Part shown: positions 12,051-22,700 of the stretch, in pieces
How positions within the stretch are numbered: the first letter of the stretch is position 1
How the letters are laid out: every line of letters begins with the position of its first letter
Assembly (NCBI RefSeq): GCF_046630445.1
Contig: NC_092335.1
Coordinates: 37,954,001-38,018,000, forward strand
Length of the DNA stretch: 64,000 bases
Direction: 5' to 3'
DNA from: Rutidosis leptorrhynchoides
Taxonomy: Eukaryota; Streptophyta; Magnoliopsida; Asterales; Asteraceae
Program-made: the position numbers and the translations under genes
Notes under the pieces: model-generated
Databases searched by the model: none
Seen by the model: only the letters and a program-made list of their open reading frames with translations
Told to the model about the DNA's origin: nothing

Positions 12051-12902
12051 ATTGTTGTTGTTGTTGTTGGGCCGTTTGTTGTAGTTGCGATTGATGTTGC
12101 GATTGTTGGGATGATTGTTGCGATTATTTTTGTAATTGCTGTTGTTGTTGTATTGGTGATTCTTATCACCGTTTTCCTCCCACTTTCTTTTGACTTGCTT
12201 CACATTGGCCTCTTCAGCAGTCTGTTCTTTAATTCTTTCTTCAATCTGGTTCACTAGTTTGTGAGCCATTCTACATGCCTGTTGTATGGAGGCGGGCTCG
12301 TGTGAACTTATATCTTCTTGGATTCTTTCCGGTAATCCTTTCACAAACGCGTCGATCTTCTCTTCCTCATCTTCGAATGCTCCCGGACACAATAGGCACA
12401 ATTCTGTGAATCGTCTTTCGTACGTGGTAATATCAAATCCTTGGGTCCGTAACCCTCTAAGTTCTGTCTTGAGCTTATTGACCTCGGTTCTGGGACGGTA
12501 CTTCTCGTTCATCAAGTGCTTGAATGCTGACCACGGTAGTGCGTACGCATCATCTTGTCCCACTTGCTCTAGATAGGTATTCCACCATGTTGACGCAGAA
12601 CCTGTGAAGGTATGCGTAGCGTACTTCACTTTGTCCTCTTCAGTACACTTACTTATGGCAAACACCGATTCGACCTTCTCGGTCCACCGTTTCAATCCGA
12701 TCGGTCCTTCGGTTCCATCAAATTCCAAAGGTTTGCAGGCAGTGAATTCTTTGTAGGTGCATCCTACACGATTTCCTGTACTGCTAGATCCAAGGTTATT
12801 GCTGGTATGTAGCGCAGCCTGTACTGCGGCTATGTTTGAAGCTAGAAAAGTACGGAATTCCTCTTCATTCATATTCACGGTGTGTCGAGTAGTCGGTGCC
12901 AT
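11697..12902 (-). CDS. gag: Tekay-type gag (B1), ended by a nonsense codon
   Basis: Start chosen at the ATG at 12902 (MAPTTRH), conserved in B2; the upstream in-frame extension is leader. The gag domain spans about residues 55-215. An Asn-rich linker, encoded by a GTT-rich array on the plus strand (about 11968-12150), follows. Three Cys/His clusters come next: C-x2-C with a downstream [16 protein letters not shown], and the canonical [14 protein letters not shown]. The frame ends at TAA 11697-11699 where B2 has CAA, then continues in phase into the protease, so this is a broken gag-pol rather than a separate gag gene. The Asn tract differs in length from B2 without losing frame. Confidence 0.9.
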
Positions 12903-13038
12903 TTCCTTCAAAATAATCAAATGGAACAAGTTAATCATACAGAATATTAAGAGTAGTTAATAGTATTTCGTAGCATAATATGAACTCATTTATAAAAGCT
13001 TTTTCTTCATATTAGCGTTTTATAAGTTTAAATTCGGT

Positions 13039-13054
13039 AGTACCTACCCGTTAA
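13039..13054 (-). promoter_or_regulatory. Internal copy of the polypurine-tract motif upstream of gag (B1)
   Basis: Minus strand TTAACGGGTAGGTACT, 137 bp before the gag ATG. The same motif forms the true polypurine tract next to the 3' LTR in B2, C and D. See the separate finding. Confidence 0.6.
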
Positions 13055-13242
13055 GTTCATACTTAGTAGCTAATATACAATTCAACTACTACAATTCTAT
13101 ATGAAAAACTGATTATAATAATATTTCGCGTTCAAACTTTTATACAATATTTTACAAACTTACAATACCGCTTATTTTACATAAAGCATGAAATATAGCA
13201 CACAATAACTTTGATACAAGATAGTTGTGAAGATAATTCTAG

Positions 13243-13926
13243 CTAGTACACAAGTCGTTCAGCAAAGGCAATAAAGACACGTAATTCATACGTCCAGAAA
13301 CAAGTCATGCATTCTGGTTTTACTAGGATTACTTCCCATCCTTGGTCTTGTGGAACATAACCATTATGGTCGTTGATAAGACAGCGTGTTGTAACGTCGT
13401 CAAAGGGACGAGGGTTACGTGATATCCAACAGTCCCGTAACAATCTAAAAACCTCATTTCTTACCCCAATTACCGACTCCGTCACTTGTGGGAATGTTTT
13501 GTTTAATAGTTGTAGCCCGATGTTCTTGTTCTCACTTTGGTGAGAAGCGAACATTACTAACCCGTAAGCATAACATGCTTCTTTATGTTGCATGTTAGCC
13601 GCTTTTTCTAAATCACGAAGTCCAATATTCGGATATATTGAGTCAAAATAATTTCTTAACCCGTTGCGTAAGATAGCATTTGGGTTCCCCGCAATATATG
13701 CGTCAAAGTAAACACATCGTAACTTATGGGTTTCCCAATGTGATATCCCCCATCTTTCAAACGAAAGTCTCTTATAAACCAAGACATTCTTGGAACGTTC
13801 TTCGAATGTCTTACAAACTGATCTCGCCTTAAATAGTTGTTCCGAGGAATTCTGGCCGACTCTAGACAAGATTTCATCAATCATGTCTCCGGGTAGGTCT
13901 CTTAAAATATTGGGTTGTCTATCCAT
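13243..13926 (-). CDS. F-box protein ORF carried inside retrotransposon B1
   Basis: Intact 227-codon ORF from an ATG at 13926, between the acidic ORF and gag, in the sense orientation of the element. Residues 5-50 (NILRDLPGDMIDEILSRVG, then FKARSVCKTF) fit an F-box, the module that docks on SKP1 in SCF ubiquitin ligases. Residues about 78-125 (GLRNYF, GLRDLEKAA, ACYAYGLVMF) resemble the Sel1/TPR-like repeat region of plant F-box proteins of the At2g35280 type, as I remember that family. No intron is seen. B2 carries the same ORF at the same site with one nonsense codon, so the capture predates both insertions. Whether it is expressed or targets any protein is unknown. It is unrelated to the FBD gene at 63513. 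Confidence 0.8.
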   Translation of the reverse strand: MDRQPNILRDLPGDMIDEILSRVGQNSSEQLFKARSVCKTFEERSKNVLVYKRLSFERWGISHWETHKLRCVYFDAYIAGNPNAILRNGLRNYFDSIYPNIGLRDLEKAANMQHKEACYAYGLVMFASHQSENKNIGLQLLNKTFPQVTESVIGVRNEVFRLLRDCWISRNPRPFDDVTTRCLINDHNGYVPQDQGWEVILVKPECMTCFWTYELRVFIAFAERLVY

Positions 13927-14065
13927 TTTGTGTTTTTATACTGTAAAATAGACAAGAGTTAGATTCATAAAAAAAAAATACTTATTAATACAAGCAATTT
14001 TTACATATATCATAAAGCATAAGCACACTGTATTACATATATTACACCACACGAATACAACTATC

Positions 14066-14680
14066 TTATTCCGACTCGCTTGTTTCTTCTTCTTCGGTTT
14101 TGGTTCGTTTTGCCAAGTTTCTAGGGATATATGATGTTCCCCTAATACGAGCCGTAATTTTCCACATTGGTTTAGAAAAACCCGGTGGTTTAGAGGTTCC
14201 CGGGTCATTGTTACAACTTAAGGACTTCGGGGGTTGACGATACATATAAAGTTCATCGGGGTTGGAATTAGATTTCTCTATTTTTATGCCCTTTCCCTTA
14301 TTATTTTCTTTTGCCTTTTTAAATTCAGTTGGGGTAATTTCTATAACATCATCGGAATTCTCGTCGGAATCCGATTCATCGGAGAATTGGTAATCCTCCC
14401 AATATTTTGCTTCCTTGGCGGAAACACCATTGACCATAATTAACCTTGGTCGGTTGGTTGAGGATTTTCTTTTACTTAACCGTTTTATTATTTCCCCCAC
14501 CGGTTCTACTTCTTCATCCGGTTCCGATTCTTCTTCCGGTTCCGATTCTTCTTCCGGTTCCGACTCTTCTTCCGGTTCCTCTTCGGGAACTTGTGAATCA
14601 GTCCACGAATCATTCCAATTTACATTTGACTCTTCATTATTATTAGGTGAGTCAATGGGACTTGTTCTAGAGGTAGACAT
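14066..14680 (-). CDS. Acidic leader ORF (204 codons) of B1, function unknown
   Basis: The ATG at 14680 lies about 200 bp inside the primer site; the stop is 139 bp before the F-box ATG. The protein is Ser/Asn-rich at the N terminus. It then has a Glu/Pro repeat built from an 18-bp unit (14515-14580), a basic patch near residue 70 (KRLSKRKSS), an acidic Ser/Asp segment, and a Lys/Glu-rich tail. I recognise no domain; it looks largely disordered. The B2 copy (25518-26132) has the same length and about eight substitutions by eye. Element C has a different leader ORF at the corresponding place. A role in the element cycle is inference from position only. Confidence 0.6.
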   Translation of the reverse strand: MSTSRTSPIDSPNNNEESNVNWNDSWTDSQVPEEEPEEESEPEEESEPEEESEPDEEVEPVGEIIKRLSKRKSSTNRPRLIMVNGVSAKEAKYWEDYQFSDESDSDENSDDVIEITPTEFKKAKENNKGKGIKIEKSNSNPDELYMYRQPPKSLSCNNDPGTSKPPGFSKPMWKITARIRGTSYIPRNLAKRTKTEEEETSESE

Positions 14681-14789
14681 CTATCACATAATATCAAACC
14701 CGTTAAGAGATTAATATATCACATAATATTCACATGTTAAAAATATATAGTTTCCAACAAAATTTGTTAAGCAATCATTTTTCAAGTAA

Positions 14790-14887
14790 ACACGGTTGAA
14801 GTCCAGACTCACTAATGCATCCTAACAAACTCGATAAGACACACTAATGCAAAATTCTGGTTCTCTAAGACCAACGCTCTGATACCA
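14790..14887 (-). promoter_or_regulatory. Primer site for initiator tRNA-Met and conserved leader block (B1)
   Basis: Minus strand TGGTATCAGAGC (14876-14887) is the standard tRNA-iMet primer site, separated by GT from the LTR end. The following leader contains GCATTAGTGTGTCT and, about 30 bp later, GCATTAGTGAGTCTGGACTT. The same arrangement is found in B2 (26242-26339) and C (50209-50305). Confidence 0.85.
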
Positions 14888-14889
14888 AC

Positions 14890-16481
14890 TGAAATGTCCC
14901 GTTCTTATTGATTAAAAACGTTCCATATTAATTGATTTCGTTGCGAGGTTTTGACCTCTATATGAGACGGTTTTCAAAGACTGCATTCATTTTTAAAACA
15001 AACCATAACCTTTATTTCATTAATAAAGGTTTAGAAAGCTTTACGTAGATTATGATAATCTAAAATATCATGTTTACACACAACCATTACATAATGGTTT
15101 ACAATACAAATATGTTACAACAAAATAAGTTTCTTGAATGCAGTTTTTACACAATATCATACAAGCATGGACTCCAAATCTCGTCCTTATTTAAGTATGC
15201 GACAGCGGAAGCTCTTAATAATCACCTGAGAATAAACATGCTTAAAACGTCAACAAAAATGTTGGTGAGTTATAGGTTTAACATATATATATCAAATCAT
15301 AATAATAGACCACAAGATTTCATATTTCAATACACATCCCATACATAGAGATAAAAATCATTCATATGGTGAACACCTGGTAACCGACATTAACAAGATG
15401 CATATATAAGAATATCCCCATCATTCCGGGACACCCTTCGGATATGATATAAATTTCGAAGTACTAAAGCATCCGGTACTTTGGATGGGGTTTGTTAAGC
15501 CCAATAGATCTATCTTTAGGATTCGCGTCAATTAGGGTGTCTGTTCCCTAATTCTTAGATTACCAGACTTAATAAAAAGGGGCATATTCGATTTTGATAA
15601 TTCAACCATAGAATGTAGTTTCACGTACTTGTGTCTATTTTGTAAATCATTTATAAAACCTGCATGTATTCTCATCCCAAAAATATTAGATTTTAAAAGT
15701 GGGACTATAACTCACTTTCACAGATTTTTACTTCGTCGAGAAGTAAGACTTGGCCACTGGTTGATTCACGAACCTATAACAATATATACATATATATCAA
15801 AGTATGTTCAAAATATATTTACAACACTTTTAATATATTTTGATGTTTTAAGTTTATTAAGTCAGCTGTCCTCGTTAGTAACCTACAACTAGTTGTCCAT
15901 AATTAGATGTACAGAAATAAATCGATAAATATTATCTTGAATCAATCCACGACCCAGTGTATACGTATCTCAGTATTGATCACAACTCAAACTATATATA
16001 TTTTGGAATCAACCTCAACCCTGTATAGCTAACTTCAACATTCACATATAGAGTGTCTATGGTTGTTCCGAAATATATATAGATGTGTCGACATGATAGG
16101 TCGAAACATTGTATACGTGTCTATGGTATCTCAAGATTTCATAATATACAATACAAGTTGATTAAGTTATGGTTGGAATAGATTTGTTACCAATTTTCAC
16201 GTAGCTAAAATGAGAAAAATTATCCAATCTTGTTTTACCCATAACTTCTTCATTTTAAATCCGTTTTGAGTGAATCAAATTGCTATGGTTTCATATTGAA
16301 CTCTATTTTATGAATCTAAACAGAAAAAGTATAGGTTTATAGTCAGAAAAATAAGTTACAAGTCGTTTTTGTAAAGGTAGTCATTTCAGTCGAAAGAACG
16401 ACGTCTAGATGACCATTTTAGAAAACATACTTCCACTTTGAGTTTAACCATAATTTTTGGATATAGTTTCATGTTCATAAT
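14890..16481 (-). repeat. 5' LTR of B1, inner segment
   Basis: Begins with TGAAATGTCCCG (the element-sense 3' end of the LTR) and is colinear with the start of the B2 and B3 LTRs until ATGTTCATAAT, where B2 is inserted. The last five bases (16477-16481, ATAAT) are the left target-site duplication of B2. Confidence 0.93.
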
Positions 16482-19400
16482 TGAAATGTCCCGTTCTTAT
16501 TGATTAAAAACGTTCCATATTAATTGATTTCGTTGCGAGGTTTTGACCTCTATATGAGACGTTTTTCAAAGACTGCATTCATTTTTAAAACAAACCATAA
16601 CCTTTATTTCATAAATAAAGGTTTAAAAAGCTTTACGTAGATTATCAAATAATGATAATCTAAAATATCCTGTTTACACACGACCATTACATAATGGTTT
16701 ACAATACAAATATGTTACATCGAAATCAGTTTCTTGAATGCAGTTTTTACACAATATCATACAAACATGGACTCCAAATCTTGTCCTTATTTTAGTATGC
16801 AACAGCGGAAGCTCTTAATATTCACCTGAGAATAAACATGCTTTAAACGTCAACAAAAATGTTGGTGAGTTATAGGTTTAACCTATATATATCAAATCGT
16901 AACAATAGACCACAAGATTTCATATTTCAATACACATCCCATACATAGAGATAAAAATCATTCATATGGTGAACACCTGGTAACCGACAATAACAAGATG
17001 CATATATAAGAATATCCCCATCATTCCGGGACACCCTTCGGATATGATATAAATTTCGAAGTACTAAAGCATCCGGTACTTTGGATGGGGTTTGTTAGGC
17101 CCAATAGATCTATCTTTAGGATTCGCGTCAATTAGGGTGTCTGTTCCCTAATTATTAGATTACCAGACTTAATAAAAAGGGGCATATTCGATTTCGATAA
17201 TTCAACCATAGAATGTAGTTTCACGTACTTGTGTCTATTTTGTAAATCATTTATAAAACCTGCATGTATTCTCATCCCAAAAATATTAGATTTTAAAAGT
17301 GGGACTATAACTCACTTTCACAGATTTTTACTTCGTCGGGAAGTAAGACTTGGCCACTGGTTGATTCACGAACCTATAACAATATATACATATATATCAA
17401 AGTATGTTCAAAATATATTTACAACACTTTTAATATATTTTGATGTTTTAAGTTTATTAAGTCAGCTGTCCTCGTTAGTAACCTATAACTAGTTGTCCAC
17501 AGTTAGATATACAGAAATAAATCGATAAATATTATCTTGAATCAATCCACGACCCAGTGTATACGTATCTCAGTATTGATCACAACTCAAACTATACATA
17601 TTTTGGAATCAACCTCAACCCTGTATAGCTAACTCCAACATTCACATATAGAGTGTCTATGGTTGTTCCGAAATATATATAGATGTGTCGACATGATAGG
17701 TCGAAACATTGTATACGTGTATATGGTATCTCAAGATTACATAATATACAATACAAGTTGATTAAGTTATGGTTGGAATATATTTGTTACCAATTTTCAC
17801 GTAGCTAAAATGAGAAAAATTATCCAATCTTGTTTTACCCATAACTTCTTCATTTTAAATCCGTTTTGAGTGAATCAAATTGCTATGGTTTCATATTGAA
17901 CTCTATTTTATGAATCTAAACAGAAAAAGTATAGGTTTATAGTCGGAAAAATAAGTTACAAGTCGTTTTTGTAAAGGTAGTCATTTCAGTCGAAAGAACG
18001 ACGTCTAGATGACCATTTTAGAAAACATACTTCCACTTTGAGTTTAACCATAATTTTTGGATATAGTTTCATGTTCATAATAAAAATCATTTTCTCATAA
18101 TAACAACTTTTAAATCAAAGTTTATCATAGTTTTTAATTAACTAACCCAAAACAGCCCGCGGTGTTACTACGTCGGCGTAAATCCGGTTTTACGGTGTTT
18201 TTCGTGTTTCCAGGTTTTAAATCATTAAGTTAGAATATCATATAGATATAGAACATGTGTTTAGTTTATTTTAAAAGTCAAGTTAGAAGGATTAACTTTT
18301 GTTTGCGAACAAGTTTAGAATTAACTAAACTATGTTCTAGTGATTACAAGTTTAAACCTTCGAATAAGATAGCTTTATATGTATGAATCGAATGATGTTA
18401 TAAACATCATTACTACCTTAAGTTCCTTTTATAAACCTACTGGAAAAGATAAAAATGGATCTAGCTTCAATGGATCCTTGGATGGCTCGAAGTTCTTGAA
18501 GCAGAATCATGACACGAAAACAAGTTCAAGTAAGATCATCACTTAAAATAAGATTGTTATAGTTATAGAAATTGAACCAAAGTTTGAATATGATTATTAC
18601 CTTGTATTAGAATGATAACCTACTGTAAGAAACAAAGATTTCTTGAGGTTGGATGATCACCTTACAAGATTGGAAGTGAGCTAGCAAACTTGAAAGTATT
18701 CTTGATTTTATGAAACTAGAACTTTTGGAATTTATGAAGAACACTTAGAACTTGAAGATAGAACTTGAGAGAGATCAATTAGATGAAGAAAATTGAAGAA
18801 TGAAAGTGTTTGTAGGTGTTTTTGGTCGTTGGTGTATGGATTAGATATAAAGGATATGTTATTTTGTTTTCATGTAAATAAGTCATGAATGATTACTCAT
18901 ATTTTTGTAATTTTATGAGATATTTCATGCTAGTTGCCAAATGATGGTTCCCACATGTGTTAGGTGACTCACATGGGCTGCTAAGAGCTGATCATTGGAG
19001 TGTATATACCAATAGTACATACATCTAAAAGCTGTGTATTGTACGAGTACGAATACGGGTGCATACGAGTAGAATTGTTGATGAAACTGAACGAGGATGT
19101 AATTGTAAGCATTTTTGTTAAGTAGAAGTATTTTGATAAGTGTATTGAAGTCTTTCAAAAGTGTATAAATACATATTAAAACACTACATGTATATACATT
19201 TTAACTGAGTCGTTAAGTCATCGTTAGTCGTTACATGTAAGTGTTGTTTTGAAACCTTTAGGTTAACGATCTTGTTAAATGTTGTTAACCCAATGTTTAT
19301 AATATCAAATGAGATTTTAAATTATTATATTATCATGATATTATCATGTATGAATATCTCTTAATATGATATATATACATTAAATGTCTTTACAACGATA

Positions 19401-19732
19401 ATCGTTACATATATGTCTCGTTTAAAAATCATTAAGTTAGTAGTCTTGTTTTTACATATGTAGTTCATTGTTAATATACTTAATGATATGTTTACTTATC
19501 ATAGTATCATGTTAACTATATATATATCCATATATATGTCATCATATAGTTTTTACAAGTTTTAATGTTCGTGAATTACCGGTCAACTTGGGTGGTCAAT
19601 TGTCTATATGAAACATATTTCAATTAATCAAGTCTTAACAAGTTTGATTGCTTAACATGTTGGAAACATTTAATCATGTAAATATCAATCTAAATTAATA
19701 TATATAAACATGGAAAAGTTCGGGTCACTACA
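16482..19732 (-). repeat. 3' LTR of B2 (3251 bp)
   Basis: TGAAATGTCC at 16482 to GGGTCACTACA at 19732, next to the polypurine tract. On the minus strand a TATA-like stretch near 18846-18853 is followed by a CT-rich, UTR-like sequence (about 18700-18830), which may mark the LTR promoter; this is inference. Short ORFs on either strand (for example 18925-19158) recur in other copies only because the copies are closely related. Confidence 0.95.
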
Positions 19733-19767
19733 GTACCTACCTGTTAAATAAATTTCGTCCCGAAATT
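19733..19767 (-). promoter_or_regulatory. Polypurine tract and adjacent palindrome of B2
   Basis: Minus strand: AAATTTCGGGACGAAATTT, a palindrome with a GGA loop, then ATTTAACAGGTAGGTAC directly before the LTR start TGTAGTGACCC. The purine tract would prime plus-strand DNA. The palindrome overlaps the gag-pol stop codon at 19768-19770. Confidence 0.8.
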
Positions 19768-22700
19768 TTAAGCTGTTGAAGGTGTTGATGAATCTTCTGG
19801 AAATAGATGCGGGTATTTCTTCTTCATCTGATCTTCACACTCCCAGGTGAACTCGGGTCCTCTACGAGCATTCCATCAAACCTTAACAATTGGTATCTTG
19901 TTTTGCTTAAGTCTTTTAACCTCACGATCCATTATTTCGACGGGTTCTTCGATGAATTGAAGTTTTTCGTTGATTTGGATTTCATCTAACGGAATAGTGA
20001 GATCTTCTTTAGCAAAACATTTCTTCAAATTCGAGACGTGGAAAGTGTTATGTACAGCCGCGAGTTGTTGAGGTAACTCAAGTCGGTAAGCTACTGGTCC
20101 GACACGATCAATAATCTTGAATGGTCCAATATACCTTGGATTTAATTTCCCTCGTTTACCAAATCGAACAACGCCTTTCCAAGGTGCAACTTTAAGCATG
20201 ACCATCTCTCCAATTTCAAATTCTATATCTTTTCTTTTAATGTCAGCGTAGCTCTTTTGTCGACTTTGGGCGGTTTTCAACCGTTGTTGAATTTGGATGA
20301 TCTTCTCGGTAGTTTCTTGTATAATCTCCGGACCCGTAATCTGTCTATCCCCCACTTCACTCCAACAAATCGGAGACCTGCACTTTCTACCATAAAGTGC
20401 TTCAAATGGCGTCATCTCAATGCTTGAATGGTAGCTGTTGTTGTAGGAAAATTCTGCTAACGGTAGATGTCGATCCCAACTGTTTCCGAAATCAATAACA
20501 CATGCTCGTAGCATGTCTTCAAGCGTTTGTATCGTCCTTTCGCTCTGCCCATCAGTTTGTGGATGATAGGCAGTACTCATGTCTAGACGAGTTCCTAATG
20601 CTTGATGTAATGTCTGCCAGAATCTTGAAATAAATCTACCATCCCTATCAGAGATAATAGAGATTGGTATTCCATGTCTGGAGACGACTTCCTTCAAATA
20701 CAGTCATGCTAACTTCTCCATCTTGTCATCTTCTCTTATTGGCAGGAAGTGTGCTGATTTGGTGAGACGATCAACTATTACCCAAATAGTATCAAAACCA
20801 CTTGCAGTCCTTGGCAATTTAGTGATGAAATCCATGGTAATGTTTTCCCATTTCCATTCCGGGATTTCGGGTTGTTGAAGTAGACCTGATGGTTTCTGAT
20901 GCTCAGCTTTGACCTTAGAACACGTCAAACATTCTCCTACGTATTTAGCAACATCGGCTTTCATACCCGGCCACCAAAAATGTTTCTTGAGATCCTTGTA
21001 CATCTTCTCCGTTCCAGGATGTATTGAGTATCTGGTTTTATGAGCTTCTCTAAGTACCATTTCTCTCATATCTCCAAATTTTGGTACCCAAATCCTTTCA
21101 GCCCTATACCGGGTTCCGTCTTCCCGAATATTAAGATGCTTCTCCGATCCTTTGGGTATTTCATCCTTTAAATTTCCCTCTTTTAAAACTCCTTGTTGCG
21201 CCTCCTTTATTTGAGTAGTAATGTTATTATGAATCATTATATTCATAGATTTTACTCGAATGGGTTCTCTGTCCTTCCTGCTCAAGGCATCGGCTACCAC
21301 ATTTGCCTTCCCCGGGTGGTAACGAATCTCAAAGTCGTAATCATTCAATAATTCAATCCACCTACGCTGCCTCATATTCAGTTGTTTCTGATTAAATATG
21401 TGTTGAAGACTTTTGTGGTCGGTATATATAATACTTTTGACCCCATATAAGTAGTGCCTCCAAGTCTTTAATGCAAAAACAACCGCGCCTAATTCCAAAT
21501 CATGCGTCGTATAATTTTGTTCGTGAATCTTCAATTGTCTAGACGCATAAGCAATCACCTTCGTTCGTTGCATTAATACACAACCGAGACCTTGCTTTGA
21601 TGCATCACAATAAATCACAAAATCATCATTCCCTTCAGGCAATGACAATATAGGTGCCGTAGTTAGCTTTTTCTTTAATAACTGAAACGCTTTCTCTTGT
21701 TCATCATTCCATTCAAATTTCTTCCCTTTATGCGTTAATGCAGTCAAGGGTTTTGCTATTCTGGAAAAGTCTTGGATGAACCTTCTGTAGTAACCAGCTA
21801 GTCCTAAAAACTGGCGTATGTGTTTCGGAGTTTTCGGGGTTTCCCACTTTTCAACAGTTTCTATCTTTGCCGGATCCACCTTAATACCTTCTTTGTTCAC
21901 TATGTGACCGAGGAATTGAACTTCTTCCAACCAAAATGCACACTTTGAAAACTTAGCGTACAATTCTTCCTTCCTCAATACTTCTAACACCTTTCTCAAA
22001 TGTTCACCGTGTTCTTGGTCATTCTTTGAGTAAATAAGTATGTCATCAATGAAAACAATGACAAACTTGTCAAGGTATGGTCCACACACTCGGTTCATAA
22101 GGTCCATGAACACAGCTGGTGCATTAGTTAAACCAAACGGCATGACCATAAACTCGTAATGACCGTAACGTGTTCTGAAAGCAGTCTTTGGAATATCATC
22201 TTCTTTCACCCGCATTTGATGATACCCGGAACGTAAGTCAATCTTTGAATAAACAGACGAGCCTTGTAGTTGATCAAATAAGTCGTCGATTCTCGGTAGT
22301 GGGTAGCGGTTCTTGATGGTAAGTTTGTTCAACTCTCGGTAGTCGATACACAACCTGAATGTACCATCTTTCTTCTTGACAAACAAAACAGGAGCTCCCC
22401 ACGGTGATGTGCTTGGTCGAATGAAACCACGCTCTAAAAGTTCTTGTAATTGGCTTTGCAGTTCTTTCATCTCGCTGGGTGCGAGTCTGTAAGGAGCACG
22501 AGCTATTGGTGCAGCTCCTGGTACAAGATCTATTTGAAATTCAACGGATCGATGTGGGGGTAATCCCGGTAATTCTTTCGGAAATACATCGGGAAATTCT
22601 TTTGCAATGGGAACATCATTGATGCTCTTTTCTTCAGTTTGTACTTTCTCGACGTGTGCTAGAACAGCATAGCAACCTTTTCTTATTAGTTTTTGTGCCT

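Noticed and set aside
12003..12257. Valine-rich ORF on the plus strand, also at 23467
   Set aside because: Shadow of the GTT-rich array that codes the Asn tract of gag on the other strand.
15629..15892. 87-codon plus-strand ORF repeated in three B LTRs (15629, 17229, 27089)
   Set aside because: Antisense to the element, broken by a one-base deletion in B3, no recognisable content.
18925..19158. 77-codon ORF repeated in four B-family LTRs (18925, 28785, 30442, 41162)
   Set aside because: Identity follows from recent common origin of the LTRs; no domain, start context or codon pattern supports a gene.
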